DNA from: Bacteroidetes bacterium GWC2_46_850
Lineage (GTDB): Bacteria; Bacteroidota; Bacteroidia; Bacteroidales; Dysgonomonadaceae
DNA: 64,000 bases
Assembly (NCBI GenBank): GCA_001768325.1
Contig: MENQ01000001.1
Span: forward strand, 174,276 to 238,275
Direction: 5' to 3'
Shown: positions 49,736 through 59,185 of the stretch, piece after piece
Position numbering within the stretch: the stretch's first letter is position 1
Layout: each line of letters starts with the position of its first letter
Notes under the pieces: generated by a model
The model's input: the letters and a program-made list of their open reading frames with translations, nothing else
What the model was told of the DNA's origin: nothing
Databases searched by the model: none
Translations under genes and position numbers: made by a program

Positions 49736-51154
49736 ACCGCTGATAAAACGGTGAATATCTTCCGCCACTTTCCGTCCTGATGCGATCGCCTTCACTACCA
49801 GGCTGGCTCCCATGATGGTGTCGCCGGCGGCGAATACTTTGGATACGCTGCTGTTGTGTTGCTTGTCAACTGCCACATTGCCCCGCACGTCGTAGTTCAC
49901 ACCCAGTTCATCGAGCAGCCCTTCGTGTACGGGATGCACAAAGCCAAGCGCCAGCAGCACCAGATCGGCTTTCAGCACTTCGGCCTGTCCCGAGGAGATC
50001 ATTTTGAATCGTCCGTTGTCATCTTTTTCCCAGCTGACCGATTCTGCTGCAGCCTCCTTCACCATGCCATGCTCTCCCTTAAAAGAGATGGTGTTGAGCA
50101 ACCAGTGACGGCTGCATCCCTCCTCATGGGAGGAAGATGTTTTCAATATCTGCGGATAGGGATTGGGCCAGGGAGTGGCCGGGTTCTTGCCGACCGGAGG
50201 TTTGGGCATAATCTCAATCTGGGTCACGCTCTTTGCTCCCTGCCTGATGGAGGTGCCCACACAGTCGGATCCGGTGTCACCGCCGCCAATCACCAGCACA
50301 TGTTTGCCTTTGGCCGATATTTGTTCAGTGGTGACGGCCTCCTCGCCCTGGAGCAGCCTTATTTGCTGCGAGAGAAAATCCATGGCAAAGTGGATACCTT
50401 TCAGATCACGTCCCGCAGGCGTGATATCTCTCGGTTTGCCGGCTCCTGTGGCAAGACAGACTGCGTCATATTCAAGCATGATCTGCATCCCCGGGATATC
50501 CTTTCCAATTTCCGTGTTGGTCACAAACTCGATGCCCTCTTCCATCAGCAATTTCAGACGCCGGTCGATGATCTGCTTGCTCAGCTTGAAATTGGGAATC
50601 CCGTAGCGGAGAAGGCCGCCGGGTGTGTTGTCTTTCTCATATACGGTGACGTGATGCCCCTTGCGGTTTAGTTGTTGTGCCGCTGCAAGTCCGGCCGGTC
50701 CTGAGCCGATGATGGCCACCTTCCTGCCGGTACGGTGTTTGGGGGGACGGGCTTTGATCATCCCTTCCATGAAAGCCACCTCGGTCACCGATGCTTCATT
50801 CTCCCGGATGGTCACCGGTGCGTCGTGCAGTGCCAGGACGCACGATTTTTCACAGGGAGCAGGACATACGCGTCCGGTAAACTCCGGGAAATTGTTGGTT
50901 TCATGCAAAACCTCCACGCCTCTCTTCCAGTCGCCCTTGTAAATGTAATCCTGCCATTCGGGCATCTTATTCCCCAGGGGACAGGCCCAGTGACAGAAAG
51001 GAATGCCGCAGTCCATGCATCGTGCTGCCTGTTGTTTGCGATCTTCCCGGTTCAGTGTCTGTTCCACTTCGGCGTGGTCATATATTCTTTCGCTGATAAG
51101 ACGATAACCGGCTTCTTTTCTCGGTATCGTCATAAATGCTTTTGGATTTCCCAT
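49712..51154 (-). CDS. gltD: Glutamate synthase small subunit (NADPH-type)
   Basis: 480 residues. The N-terminal part carries cysteine clusters for two [4Fe-4S] centres (RCMDCGIPFCHWACPLGNKMPEW and RVCPAPCEKSC). Two dinucleotide-binding folds follow: IIGSGPAGLAAAQQL for FAD and VIGGGDTGSDCVGTS for NADPH, with the final ATG motif FAAGDTIMGASLVVKAIASGRK. It passes electrons from NADPH to the large subunit in the cytoplasm. It follows gltB by 89 bp. The last residues, SGKLSAVSD, are encoded by CGCTGAC repeat units, so the C-terminal tail seems to have been remodelled by the adjoining repeat. Confidence 0.96.
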   Translation of the reverse strand: MGNPKAFMTIPRKEAGYRLISERIYDHAEVEQTLNREDRKQQAARCMDCGIPFCHWACPLGNKMPEWQDYIYKGDWKRGVEVLHETNNFPEFTGRVCPAPCEKSCVLALHDAPVTIRENEASVTEVAFMEGMIKARPPKHRTGRKVAIIGSGPAGLAAAQQLNRKGHHVTVYEKDNTPGGLLRYGIPNFKLSKQIIDRRLKLLMEEGIEFVTNTEIGKDIPGMQIMLEYDAVCLATGAGKPRDITPAGRDLKGIHFAMDFLSQQIRLLQGEEAVTTEQISAKGKHVLVIGGGDTGSDCVGTSIRQGAKSVTQIEIMPKPPVGKNPATPWPNPYPQILKTSSSHEEGCSRHWLLNTISFKGEHGMVKEAAAESVSWEKDDNGRFKMISSGQAEVLKADLVLLALGFVHPVHEGLLDELGVNYDVRGNVAVDKQHNSSVSKVFAAGDTIMGASLVVKAIASGRKVAEDIHRFISGKLSAVSD

Positions 51155-51243
51155 AATTTCTGTTGTTTAAATCCTCTGAAAGGATCCATTCTTTGTTGTC
51201 GTACAATTTTTTTAAGCCTTTTCAGGTGTGACCTGTGGCGGTG

Positions 51244-54200
51244 TTAATAATCTCTTTCAACGACTGCAATCTTTCGGTTCAGTTCTGCCATTTTCCTCTC
51301 CTGCAGCACCTTCTTATACTCTATGGGTACCACCTTGATAAACTGTTCCACATACAGATCCCAATTGTCGAGTATCTGTTTTGCCAGTTCGCTGTTGGTG
51401 TACTGTTGGTGTTTGGAGATGAGGCTTTTCAGTTCCCTGACATCGGACAGATCCTCTACCAGTGACAGCTCTGCCATTTCCATGTTGCAGTAATAGTCGA
51501 AGTCGTTCTTTGCATTGAGCACATAGGCCACGCCGCCACTCATGCCTGCTGCAAAGTTGCGTCCGGTGCTGCCCAGCACCACCACACAACCGCCTGTCAT
51601 ATATTCGCAGCAGTGGTCACCTGCCCCCTCCACCACAGCTGTGACGCCCGAGTTGCGAACGCAAAATCGTTCGCCGGCTATGCCGTTGATGTATACTTCA
51701 CCACTGGTGGCACCATAGAGTGATGTGTTGCCGCAGATGATATTCTCTTCCGGTCTGAAGGTGCTACCGCGTGGAGGTGTCACAACAATTCGTCCTCCCG
51801 AAAGGCCCTTACCCAGGTAGTCGTTGGTGTCGCCGTGCAGATAGAATGTAATTCCTTGCACGAGGAAGGCACCGAAGCTCTGTCCTGCCGAGCCTTCGAA
51901 GTAGGCCGAGATGGTGTGATCGGGCAGTCCCGCCTGTCCATAGCGCCGGGCAATCTCTCCCGAGAGCATCGCACCGGTGGTTCTGTCGGTATTTTTTATT
52001 TTTGTCTTGATACCCACCGGTTGCAGGAAGTCGATGGCCGGCAGCGCCTCGCTGATAAGCTTCCGGTCGAGCACCTCTTCAATCTTGTGATGCTGTCCGC
52101 CAGCCCGTCGCAGTGCAGACCTGTTTGCTTCATCGGGATAAAAGATGATCTTTGAGAGGTCGGTTTTTTCGGTCTTGGGCAGGGCGGGAAAGTGCTTCCG
52201 TGTGAGCAGGTCGGCTCTTCCAATGATCTCATCCAGCGATCTGAACCCCATCTCAGCAAGTTGCTCGCGGGTGTCCTCAGCCAGAAAGCGGAAATAGTTC
52301 ACCAGGTACTCGTAACGTCCTATAAATCGTTTGCGCAGTTCGGCATCCTGGGTGGCTACCCCCACGGGGCAGGTGTTGAGGTGGCATTTGCGCATCATCA
52401 CGCAGCCCAGTACAATGAGGGCGCTGGTGGCAAAACCGTACTCTTCGGCACCGAGCATGGCGGCGATCACGATGTCGCGGCCTGTTTTCAACTGACCGTC
52501 GGTTTGCAGTGTCACTTTTCCCCGCAGGTTGTTCAGCACCAGTGTCTGCTGTGTCTCAGCCAGCCCGATCTCGAGCGGCAGACCGGCATGTTTGATGGAG
52601 CTGGCCGGGCTGGCTCCCGTACCTCCTTCCGAGCCGCTGATCACAATCAGATCGGCCTTTGCCTTGGCCACCCCGGCGGCGATGGTGCCTACGCCGCTTT
52701 CCGATACCAGTTTTACGCTGACGACCGCTCTTGGGTTTACATTCTTGAGATCGAATATAAGCTGTGCCAGGTCTTCAATCGAATAGATGTCGTGGTGCGG
52801 GGGAGGGGAGATCAGTGAGATTCCCGGTATGGAGTGTCTTGTTTTGGCGATGATGTTGTCCACTTTGTACCCGGGCAGCTGGCCTCCCTCTCCCGGTTTT
52901 GCTCCCTGGGCAATCTTGATCTGCAGCTCGTCGGCATTGACGAGGTACTCGGTGGTGACGCCAAACCGGCCCGAAGCGACCTGCTTGATGGCACTCCTGC
53001 GGGAAAGGCCGTCCTCCTGCGGTTTGAAGCGCTCAGGATCTTCCCCTCCTTCTCCGGTGTTGCTCCTGCCGCCGATGATGTTCATGGCAATGGCCAGTGC
53101 CTCATGCGCTTCCTTGCTGATGGATCCATAAGACATGGCGCCGGTACAGAACCGCTTCATGATCATCTCCACCGGTTCAACCTCCGAAATGTCGATGGGA
53201 GCGCGTTTGTAATCGAGGAGATCGCGGATAAACGTGGGTTGCTCCTTTTCATTGACCAGTTCCGTGTACTCTTTGAAGAGGCGGTAGTCCCCGGTCTTTG
53301 TGGCGATCTGCAGCCGGGCGACGCTCTCCGGGTTCCAATCATGATGCTCTCCCTCAATGCGGTAGGCATATCTTCCCTGATTCCTGAGCCGGAAGGGTTC
53401 GTTCTCTTCTTCCGAAAATGCTTCGAAGAATGGTTCCAGTACTTCCCGGGCGATATCTTCCATGTCGATGCCTTCAATCTTGGAAGAGATACCCTTGAAA
53501 TAATCTTTCAGCACGGAGGAGGAGATGCCGAGGGCCTCGAAGATGTGTGCGCCACGATAGCTGCGCAGGGTGGAGTTGCCCATCTTGGAGAGCACCTTCA
53601 GCAATCCTTTGCTGACCGATTTGATATAGTTTTTCTTCGCCGTGTCGAAGTCGAGTTGAATCTCGCCCGACTTTACCTGCTGTGACAGAATCGCAAAGAC
53701 AAGATAGGGGTTCACCGCGTTGGCACCGAAGCCAAAGAGGAGTGCGAAGTGCATCACCTCCCGGGGCTCGGCGCTCTCCACCACGATGTCGATCTGCATT
53801 CGTTTTCTTTTTTCCACCAGGTACAGGTGTACGGCTGAAGTGGCCAGCAACGACGGGATGGGCGCATTCTCCGTGTTCACGCCCCTGTCGCTGAGGATGA
53901 TATAGTTCTTTCCTTCGTCTACGGCTCTCTCCACGGAGCGGCACAGGTTGTCCACCGCTTCTTTGAGGCCGGCAGCACCGCCTGCGGGGTCGAAGAGCAT
54001 GGGGACTACCGCGGTGGAGAAACCTTTATAACGGAGGTTCGACAGGATGTCGAACTGGGTGTTGGTGAGGATGGGGCTTTTTATCTTTACGATGCCCGAG
54101 AGTGCGGGTATCTCTTCGAGGAGGTTTTGATGGATGGCTCCCAGATAACCGGTCAGCGACATCACCAGCTCCTCCCGGATGGGATCGATGGGCGGGTTGG

Positions 54201-55776
54201 TTACCTGCGCGAACTGTTGCCGAAAGTAGTTGAAGAGTCTTTGTGGCTTGTTGGACAAGGCCGACAGTGTCAGATCGTTGCCCATGGAAGATGTCGGTTC
54301 CTTTCCTTCCGTTGCCATGGGCTTTATCAGGATTTCGAGATCTTCGGTGGAATATCCGAAGGCTTTCAGCAAGGGCTCATAACCTGCCACGTCATTGTTC
54401 ACACTGCGTCCCGAGGAGATGTCGTCGAGATTTACACAGTTTTTATTCAGCCACTCGCGATAAGGAAAAGCATTGGCCAGTCCCTCTTTCAGCTCATTGT
54501 CGGAATATATTTTCCCGGTGAGGGTGTCCACGATGAGCATCTTTCCCGGTTTCAGCCTTCCCCGTGCTTTGATCTGTGAAGCATCCGGTTCAATGGTGCC
54601 CGTTTCGGAGGCAATGATCATGGTGTCGTCGTGGGTGATGGTGTAGCGGGCGGGACGGAGACCGTTGCGGTCGAGCATGCCGCCTGCATAGCGACCATCG
54701 CTGAAGATAAGTGTGGCCGGTCCGTCCCAAGGTTCCATCAGCATGCTGTGGTATTCATAGAATGCTTTCAGCCCGTCGGAGATAGGATTTTTGTCGTTGA
54801 AGCTTTCGGGTACCATCATGGCCATGGCGTGGGGCAGCGTCTTGCCCGACATCACCAAAAACTCAAGTACATTGTCTACCGAGGCGCTGTCACTCATGCG
54901 CGGCTGTACAATGGGGTAGAGGGGTGACAGGTCGCCCAGGAGCTCCGACTTGAGCACGCTCTCGCGGCTCTGCATCCACTGGCGGTTACCCCTGATGGTG
55001 TTGATCTCGCCATTGTGGGCCAGCATGCGGAAGGGTTGTGCCAGATCCCAGGTAGGAAAAGTGTTGGTACTGAAACGGGAGTGTACCATGGCTGCGCGAC
55101 TGGTAAAATTGGGATCGGAAAGATCAGGAAAGTACTGCCTGAGCTGCATCGACGACAACATTCCCTTGTAGATCATCTGCCTGGTGGAGAGGCTCACGAT
55201 GTAGAAACTCCGGTCATCTGCCATGGTTGTGGTGGAAAGTTCCTTTTCCACTTTTTTTCTCAACAGGTAAAGGCTTCTCTCCAGCTCATCAGACGACCGG
55301 TTGCCGGTAATAAAGATCTGCTTGATAACCGGTTCATTCGAAAGAGCAATCTCTCCCAGGCAGTCGCTGTTCACCGGTACGTCACGTACATGAAGGAGTG
55401 AGAGGTTTTCATCTCTGGCTTTCTCTTGAATCACCTGCAGGCAAAACTCCTGCTTTTCCTGTTCCCGGGGAAGAAACAGAAGTCCCGTACCGTACCGTCC
55501 TTCCGGGGGTACGGCAATACCCTGTAACAGGATAAATTCATGCGGAATCTGCACCAGGATGCCGGCTCCGTCACCGGTGATGTTGTCGGCACTCTCCGCA
55601 CCACGATGCACCATGTTTTCCAACACCTGTAGCCCTTTTTCCACGATGGTGTGTGATTTCTCACCGTTCAGGGTGATAACCAGACCCACGCCACAGGCAT
55701 CATGTTCGTTTTCAAAAGAGTAGAGCGATTTTTGTTCCCGTTCCCGAAGGCTTCGGAAGATATTATTTTGATCCAT
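51244..55776 (-). CDS. gltB: Glutamate synthase large subunit (GOGAT)
   Basis: The ATG at 55776 gives 1510 residues; a TTG ten codons upstream is less likely. A 27-residue propeptide precedes the catalytic Cys in EHDACGVGLV (Cys28), the glutaminase nucleophile. Next come the amidotransferase domain, the central domain, the FMN-binding synthase barrel (KPGEGGQLPGYKV, SGSEGGTGASPASSIKHAGLP), the [3Fe-4S] cysteines in CVMMRKCHLNTCPVG, and the C-terminal beta-helix with repeated G-x-x-G-x-x-x-G turns (GLSGGRIVVTPPRG, GAGDHCCEYMTGGCVVVLG). It makes two glutamates from glutamine and 2-oxoglutarate. gltD lies downstream and glnN upstream by 97 bp, probably one transcript. Confidence 0.97.
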   Translation of the reverse strand: MDQNNIFRSLREREQKSLYSFENEHDACGVGLVITLNGEKSHTIVEKGLQVLENMVHRGAESADNITGDGAGILVQIPHEFILLQGIAVPPEGRYGTGLLFLPREQEKQEFCLQVIQEKARDENLSLLHVRDVPVNSDCLGEIALSNEPVIKQIFITGNRSSDELERSLYLLRKKVEKELSTTTMADDRSFYIVSLSTRQMIYKGMLSSMQLRQYFPDLSDPNFTSRAAMVHSRFSTNTFPTWDLAQPFRMLAHNGEINTIRGNRQWMQSRESVLKSELLGDLSPLYPIVQPRMSDSASVDNVLEFLVMSGKTLPHAMAMMVPESFNDKNPISDGLKAFYEYHSMLMEPWDGPATLIFSDGRYAGGMLDRNGLRPARYTITHDDTMIIASETGTIEPDASQIKARGRLKPGKMLIVDTLTGKIYSDNELKEGLANAFPYREWLNKNCVNLDDISSGRSVNNDVAGYEPLLKAFGYSTEDLEILIKPMATEGKEPTSSMGNDLTLSALSNKPQRLFNYFRQQFAQVTNPPIDPIREELVMSLTGYLGAIHQNLLEEIPALSGIVKIKSPILTNTQFDILSNLRYKGFSTAVVPMLFDPAGGAAGLKEAVDNLCRSVERAVDEGKNYIILSDRGVNTENAPIPSLLATSAVHLYLVEKRKRMQIDIVVESAEPREVMHFALLFGFGANAVNPYLVFAILSQQVKSGEIQLDFDTAKKNYIKSVSKGLLKVLSKMGNSTLRSYRGAHIFEALGISSSVLKDYFKGISSKIEGIDMEDIAREVLEPFFEAFSEEENEPFRLRNQGRYAYRIEGEHHDWNPESVARLQIATKTGDYRLFKEYTELVNEKEQPTFIRDLLDYKRAPIDISEVEPVEMIMKRFCTGAMSYGSISKEAHEALAIAMNIIGGRSNTGEGGEDPERFKPQEDGLSRRSAIKQVASGRFGVTTEYLVNADELQIKIAQGAKPGEGGQLPGYKVDNIIAKTRHSIPGISLISPPPHHDIYSIEDLAQLIFDLKNVNPRAVVSVKLVSESGVGTIAAGVAKAKADLIVISGSEGGTGASPASSIKHAGLPLEIGLAETQQTLVLNNLRGKVTLQTDGQLKTGRDIVIAAMLGAEEYGFATSALIVLGCVMMRKCHLNTCPVGVATQDAELRKRFIGRYEYLVNYFRFLAEDTREQLAEMGFRSLDEIIGRADLLTRKHFPALPKTEKTDLSKIIFYPDEANRSALRRAGGQHHKIEEVLDRKLISEALPAIDFLQPVGIKTKIKNTDRTTGAMLSGEIARRYGQAGLPDHTISAYFEGSAGQSFGAFLVQGITFYLHGDTNDYLGKGLSGGRIVVTPPRGSTFRPEENIICGNTSLYGATSGEVYINGIAGERFCVRNSGVTAVVEGAGDHCCEYMTGGCVVVLGSTGRNFAAGMSGGVAYVLNAKNDFDYYCNMEMAELSLVEDLSDVRELKSLISKHQQYTNSELAKQILDNWDLYVEQFIKVVPIEYKKVLQERKMAELNRKIAVVERDY

Positions 55777-55873
55777 AACGTCTCGTTTTTTTTCAATTTG
55801 AGCCAAAAAAATAGCAGATAATCATACCCGCTATTCTTTTACTATTTGTCTGATATTTTATTGATATTACACT

Positions 55874-58069
55874 TTAGCTGATGAATAGCAGTTCCCTGTA
55901 TTTGGGCAGGGTCCACATCTGATTGTCTACAATCAGTTCCAGTTTATCCACATGGTAGCGGATGACATTGAAGTAGACCTCCACCGTGTCGTGGTATGCC
56001 ACCGCTTTATCGCGGGCATCCTCCAGTTTATTGGCCGTCTTTCGGGCATCCACCATGTCGTCCACATTGCTCTTGATGGCCGATATGTGATCGGCAATCT
56101 CTTCGATCAGTGCGGCATCTTCTTTCGACAGTTTATCGGCTTTCTCCTTGTCGAAGACAATCCGCATCTTGTAGAGGTTGTCGAGCAGCACCGACTGGTA
56201 TTCGGTGGCCACGGGAATGATGTGATTCATGCATAAATCGCCCAGTACGCGTGCTTCAATCTGAATCTTCTTGGTGTAGGTTTCCCATTTCACTTCGTTG
56301 CGGGCATGAAGCTCCTTTTCGTTCAATACACCAATACTTTCAAACATCTCCACCGATTGATCCGATGTGTATGCATCGTAGATGAGTGGTACGCTCGTTT
56401 CACAGTCGAGTCCCCGTTCTTTTGCCTCTTCCTTCCACTCGTCGCTGTAGCCGTTTCCTTCAAAACGGACCAGCTTCGATTCTTTGATATAGAGACGAAG
56501 CGTGTCGAAGATGGCCTGCTCCTTTTTCATTCCCTTTTTCATTTTCATGTCGATCTCCTTCTTGAAATCGATCAACTGTGCGGCAACCGTAGCATTCAAT
56601 GCTGTCATGGCCGACGAGCAGTTTGCCGATGAGCCGACCGCCCTGAATTCAAAACGGTTTCCGGTGAAAGCGAATGGCGAAGTGCGGTTTCTGTCGGTGT
56701 TGTCGATCAGCACTTCGGGAATGTGCGCCACGCCCAGTTTCATCTTTTTCAACTCATCCACCGTGATGTCGTCGTCTTCCGAACTCTGTTCAATTTTATC
56801 CAGCACGGCAGATATCTGCTTCCCGAGAAACACGGAGATGATGGCCGGTGGGGCTTCGTTGGCTCCCAGTCTGTGGGCGTTGTTGGCCGACATGATGGAG
56901 GCTTTCAATAGGGCGTTGTGTTTATAGACGGCTACCAGCGTGTTGACCAGAAAGGTGACGAACAGCAGGTTCTCATTGGCCGTTTTGCCCGGTGTAAAGA
57001 GGCCGATTCCGGTGTCGGTGCAAAGCGACCAGTTGTTGTGCTTGCCCGAGCCGTTCACGCCGGCAAAGGGTTTTTCATGCAACAGCAACTTGAAATGATG
57101 CTTGATGGCAATCTTGTGCATCAGCGACATGATCAGCAGGTTCTGGTCGACCGCCAGATTGGTTTCCCCAAAAATTGGCGCAATCTCAAACTGGTTGGGA
57201 GCCACTTCGTTGTGACGGGTTTTGAGGGGTATACCGTATTTGTAAGCTTCAAATTCTACTTCACGCATGAATGCAGCCACACGCGGGGGAATGGCGCCGA
57301 AATAATGATCTTCGAGCTGCTGATTTTTAGCGCTTTCATGTCCCATCAGGGTGCGGTCGGTCAGACTCAGGTCCGGCCGTGCAGCAAACAGCGCCTGGTC
57401 TACCAGAAAGTACTCCTGCTCCCATCCCAGGAAAGAATATACCTTTTTTACATCCGGATACAATAGTTTACACACCTCCACGGAGGCTTTGTCCACAGCC
57501 GACAGCGATTTCAACAGCGGCGTCTTGTAGTCCAGGGCTTCTCCGGTATAGGAGATGAAGACGGTGGGAATACAAAGCGTATCGTCAATAATGAAGGCGG
57601 GTGAAGAGGGATCCCAAGCCGTATATCCACGGGCTTCGAACGTATTGCGAATGCCACCGCTGGGGAAGCTTGAGGCATCGGGTTCCTGCTGGGCAAGCAG
57701 CTTGCCGGAAAAACGTTCGATGATGCCTCCGTCGGGACCGTTCACGTAATCAATGAAAGAATCATGTTTTTCCGCAGTCCCTTCGGTGAGGGGTTGAAAC
57801 CAGTGTGTGTAATGGGTTGCCCCCATCTCGATGGCCCACATCTTCATGCCGGCTGCCACATGGTCGGCAATTTCACGATGGAGTGTGGTGCCCTGATCGA
57901 TGGCTTCAAGCACCGTACCCATTGTTTCTTTCGACAGGTACTTCGACATTTGCGTTCTGTTGAACACATACTTTCCGTAATACTCCGAAGGCAACTGACC
58001 GGGAACGGCAATCTCGACGGGAACTCTTTTAGATGCTTCTACTACAGCTTGAAATCGTAATGTTGACAT
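55874..58069 (-). CDS. glnN: Type III glutamine synthetase
   Basis: The start is ATG 58069 (MSTLRFQAVVEASKRVPVEI), giving 731 residues, the usual GSIII length; the longer frame adds 27 residues without homology. GSIII features include the N-terminal YVFNRTQMSKYLSKETM, FTPGKTANENLLFVTFLVNT, MSANNAHRLGANEAPPAIISVFLG and the substrate-site NRTSPFAFTGNRFEFRAVGSS. GSIII forms dodecamers and makes glutamine from glutamate and ammonium with ATP. This form is common in Bacteroidota. The promoter at 58138-58168 probably drives glnN-gltB-gltD-asnB together, since no clear -7 box was found between glnN and gltB. Confidence 0.97.
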   Translation of the reverse strand: MSTLRFQAVVEASKRVPVEIAVPGQLPSEYYGKYVFNRTQMSKYLSKETMGTVLEAIDQGTTLHREIADHVAAGMKMWAIEMGATHYTHWFQPLTEGTAEKHDSFIDYVNGPDGGIIERFSGKLLAQQEPDASSFPSGGIRNTFEARGYTAWDPSSPAFIIDDTLCIPTVFISYTGEALDYKTPLLKSLSAVDKASVEVCKLLYPDVKKVYSFLGWEQEYFLVDQALFAARPDLSLTDRTLMGHESAKNQQLEDHYFGAIPPRVAAFMREVEFEAYKYGIPLKTRHNEVAPNQFEIAPIFGETNLAVDQNLLIMSLMHKIAIKHHFKLLLHEKPFAGVNGSGKHNNWSLCTDTGIGLFTPGKTANENLLFVTFLVNTLVAVYKHNALLKASIMSANNAHRLGANEAPPAIISVFLGKQISAVLDKIEQSSEDDDITVDELKKMKLGVAHIPEVLIDNTDRNRTSPFAFTGNRFEFRAVGSSANCSSAMTALNATVAAQLIDFKKEIDMKMKKGMKKEQAIFDTLRLYIKESKLVRFEGNGYSDEWKEEAKERGLDCETSVPLIYDAYTSDQSVEMFESIGVLNEKELHARNEVKWETYTKKIQIEARVLGDLCMNHIIPVATEYQSVLLDNLYKMRIVFDKEKADKLSKEDAALIEEIADHISAIKSNVDDMVDARKTANKLEDARDKAVAYHDTVEVYFNVIRYHVDKLELIVDNQMWTLPKYRELLFIS

Positions 58070-58137
58070 ATTACACGTTTTTTTATTGTGGAGGTTTCTG
58101 ATAACCATTTTGGACGAAATAGGAAAAAACTCCGGTG

Positions 58138-58168
58138 CAAATATAAGCACATTGTTTTAATATCAAAA
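58138..58168 (-). promoter_or_regulatory. Promoter of glnN
   Basis: Leftward TTTTG (58168-58164), 18 bp, then TATATTTG (58145-58138), matching the Bacteroidota -33/-7 pattern with slightly short spacing. The start codon is ~69 bp beyond. The rest of the 327-bp gap to ccsA is AT-rich with no supported gene. Confidence 0.6.
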
Positions 58169-58396
58169 GAAAAACAAGAAAAATGTTACTTTAATCATGT
58201 AAAATTAACATTATGTTCGAAAAAGACAGGGAAAGATATCTTTTATTCCAATTCAGTTCATTTTCGTTCTGTTTCCGGACAATGTTGTAAACCTGTGCAC
58301 CGAAAATCAGTACAAAATTAAACATTTTGAGTTGGAACCTCCTATTTTGTACCACAAAAGAGAGCTGTATCCAGAAAATTGAAGAAATTGACGTGA

Positions 58397-59182
58397 TCAG
58401 GAATAGGTATGGATGCTTTGCTGTGCCGAAGGGAGATAATTTACACCATACCAGCATATCTGCAGCAGCAGAAAAGCAAAGAGCAAGATGATCATGGACA
58501 TTTTATGGGAGGCATTTTTTTTCAGGCGGTAATGGATGTAGACCATGTATCCCAGCCAGGTGGCGGCAGCCCAGGTTTCTTTTGGATCCCAGCTCCAGTA
58601 ATGGCCCCAAGCCTCTTTGGCCCAGATGGCGCCCATCAGCATGCCGAGGGTAATACAGGCCGTTCCGGCGTAGACCAGTTCATCGGTCATCTGCACCAGC
58701 CGATCGGGGTTGCCGATTTTTTCCTCCCTGATGAGATAATAGAGTGCGACCAGTGTCGCGGCACCCAGGATGGCATAGGAAAACATGTAAATGATGACAT
58801 GCGGTGCAAACCAGGGGCTTTGCAGTGCAGGCATCAATGCCTTGTTGTGTATATCGGGTTTGGTGATGTTTACCACGATAAAGACTGCGGCAAGCAGGGT
58901 GGTGAAGGAGAGGATCCATTTGTAGTTCCACCGCAGATAGGTGAGCAGTCCCGCCACAGGCAGGAAGAAAGCATACCAGAGCCGTGTTTCACCCATGGTG
59001 CGCAGGGGTGGCCTTTCGAGAGAGTGCCACAGGCCGGCAATGAAGAGGGCGAAGATCAGCAGTCCGGCCACTGTGAGCAATGCCGGTATTGTTTTGTTCC
59101 TGTACTTATAGGCAGCGGCTGCCCCCATAGCCCAGAAGAGGAGGGAAGCAATCGCGAAATATATAAATGAATCCCAGTTCAT
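58397..59182 (-). CDS. ccsA: Cytochrome c biogenesis protein CcsA (haem handling, system II)
   Basis: 261 residues with about eight membrane helices. The haem-handling WWD motif is clear at ~187-215 (WAKEAWGHYWSWDPKETWAAATWLGY), with histidines at 128, 194 and 258 as possible haem ligands. It works with ResB/CcsB to move haem across the inner membrane and attach it to c-type cytochromes. It starts 3 bp after resB and is the last gene of nrfH-nrfA-resB-ccsA, so it evidently serves maturation of the neighbouring multihaem cytochromes. Confidence 0.92.
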   Translation of the reverse strand: MNWDSFIYFAIASLLFWAMGAAAAYKYRNKTIPALLTVAGLLIFALFIAGLWHSLERPPLRTMGETRLWYAFFLPVAGLLTYLRWNYKWILSFTTLLAAVFIVVNITKPDIHNKALMPALQSPWFAPHVIIYMFSYAILGAATLVALYYLIREEKIGNPDRLVQMTDELVYAGTACITLGMLMGAIWAKEAWGHYWSWDPKETWAAATWLGYMVYIHYRLKKNASHKMSMIILLFAFLLLQICWYGVNYLPSAQQSIHTYS

Positions 59183-59185
59183 ATG

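Noticed and set aside
52192..53685. Two long open frames (208 and 283 codons) antisense to gltB
   Set aside because: gltB is certain in this stretch. The frames reflect the high-GC third positions of that gene and show no recognisable domain.
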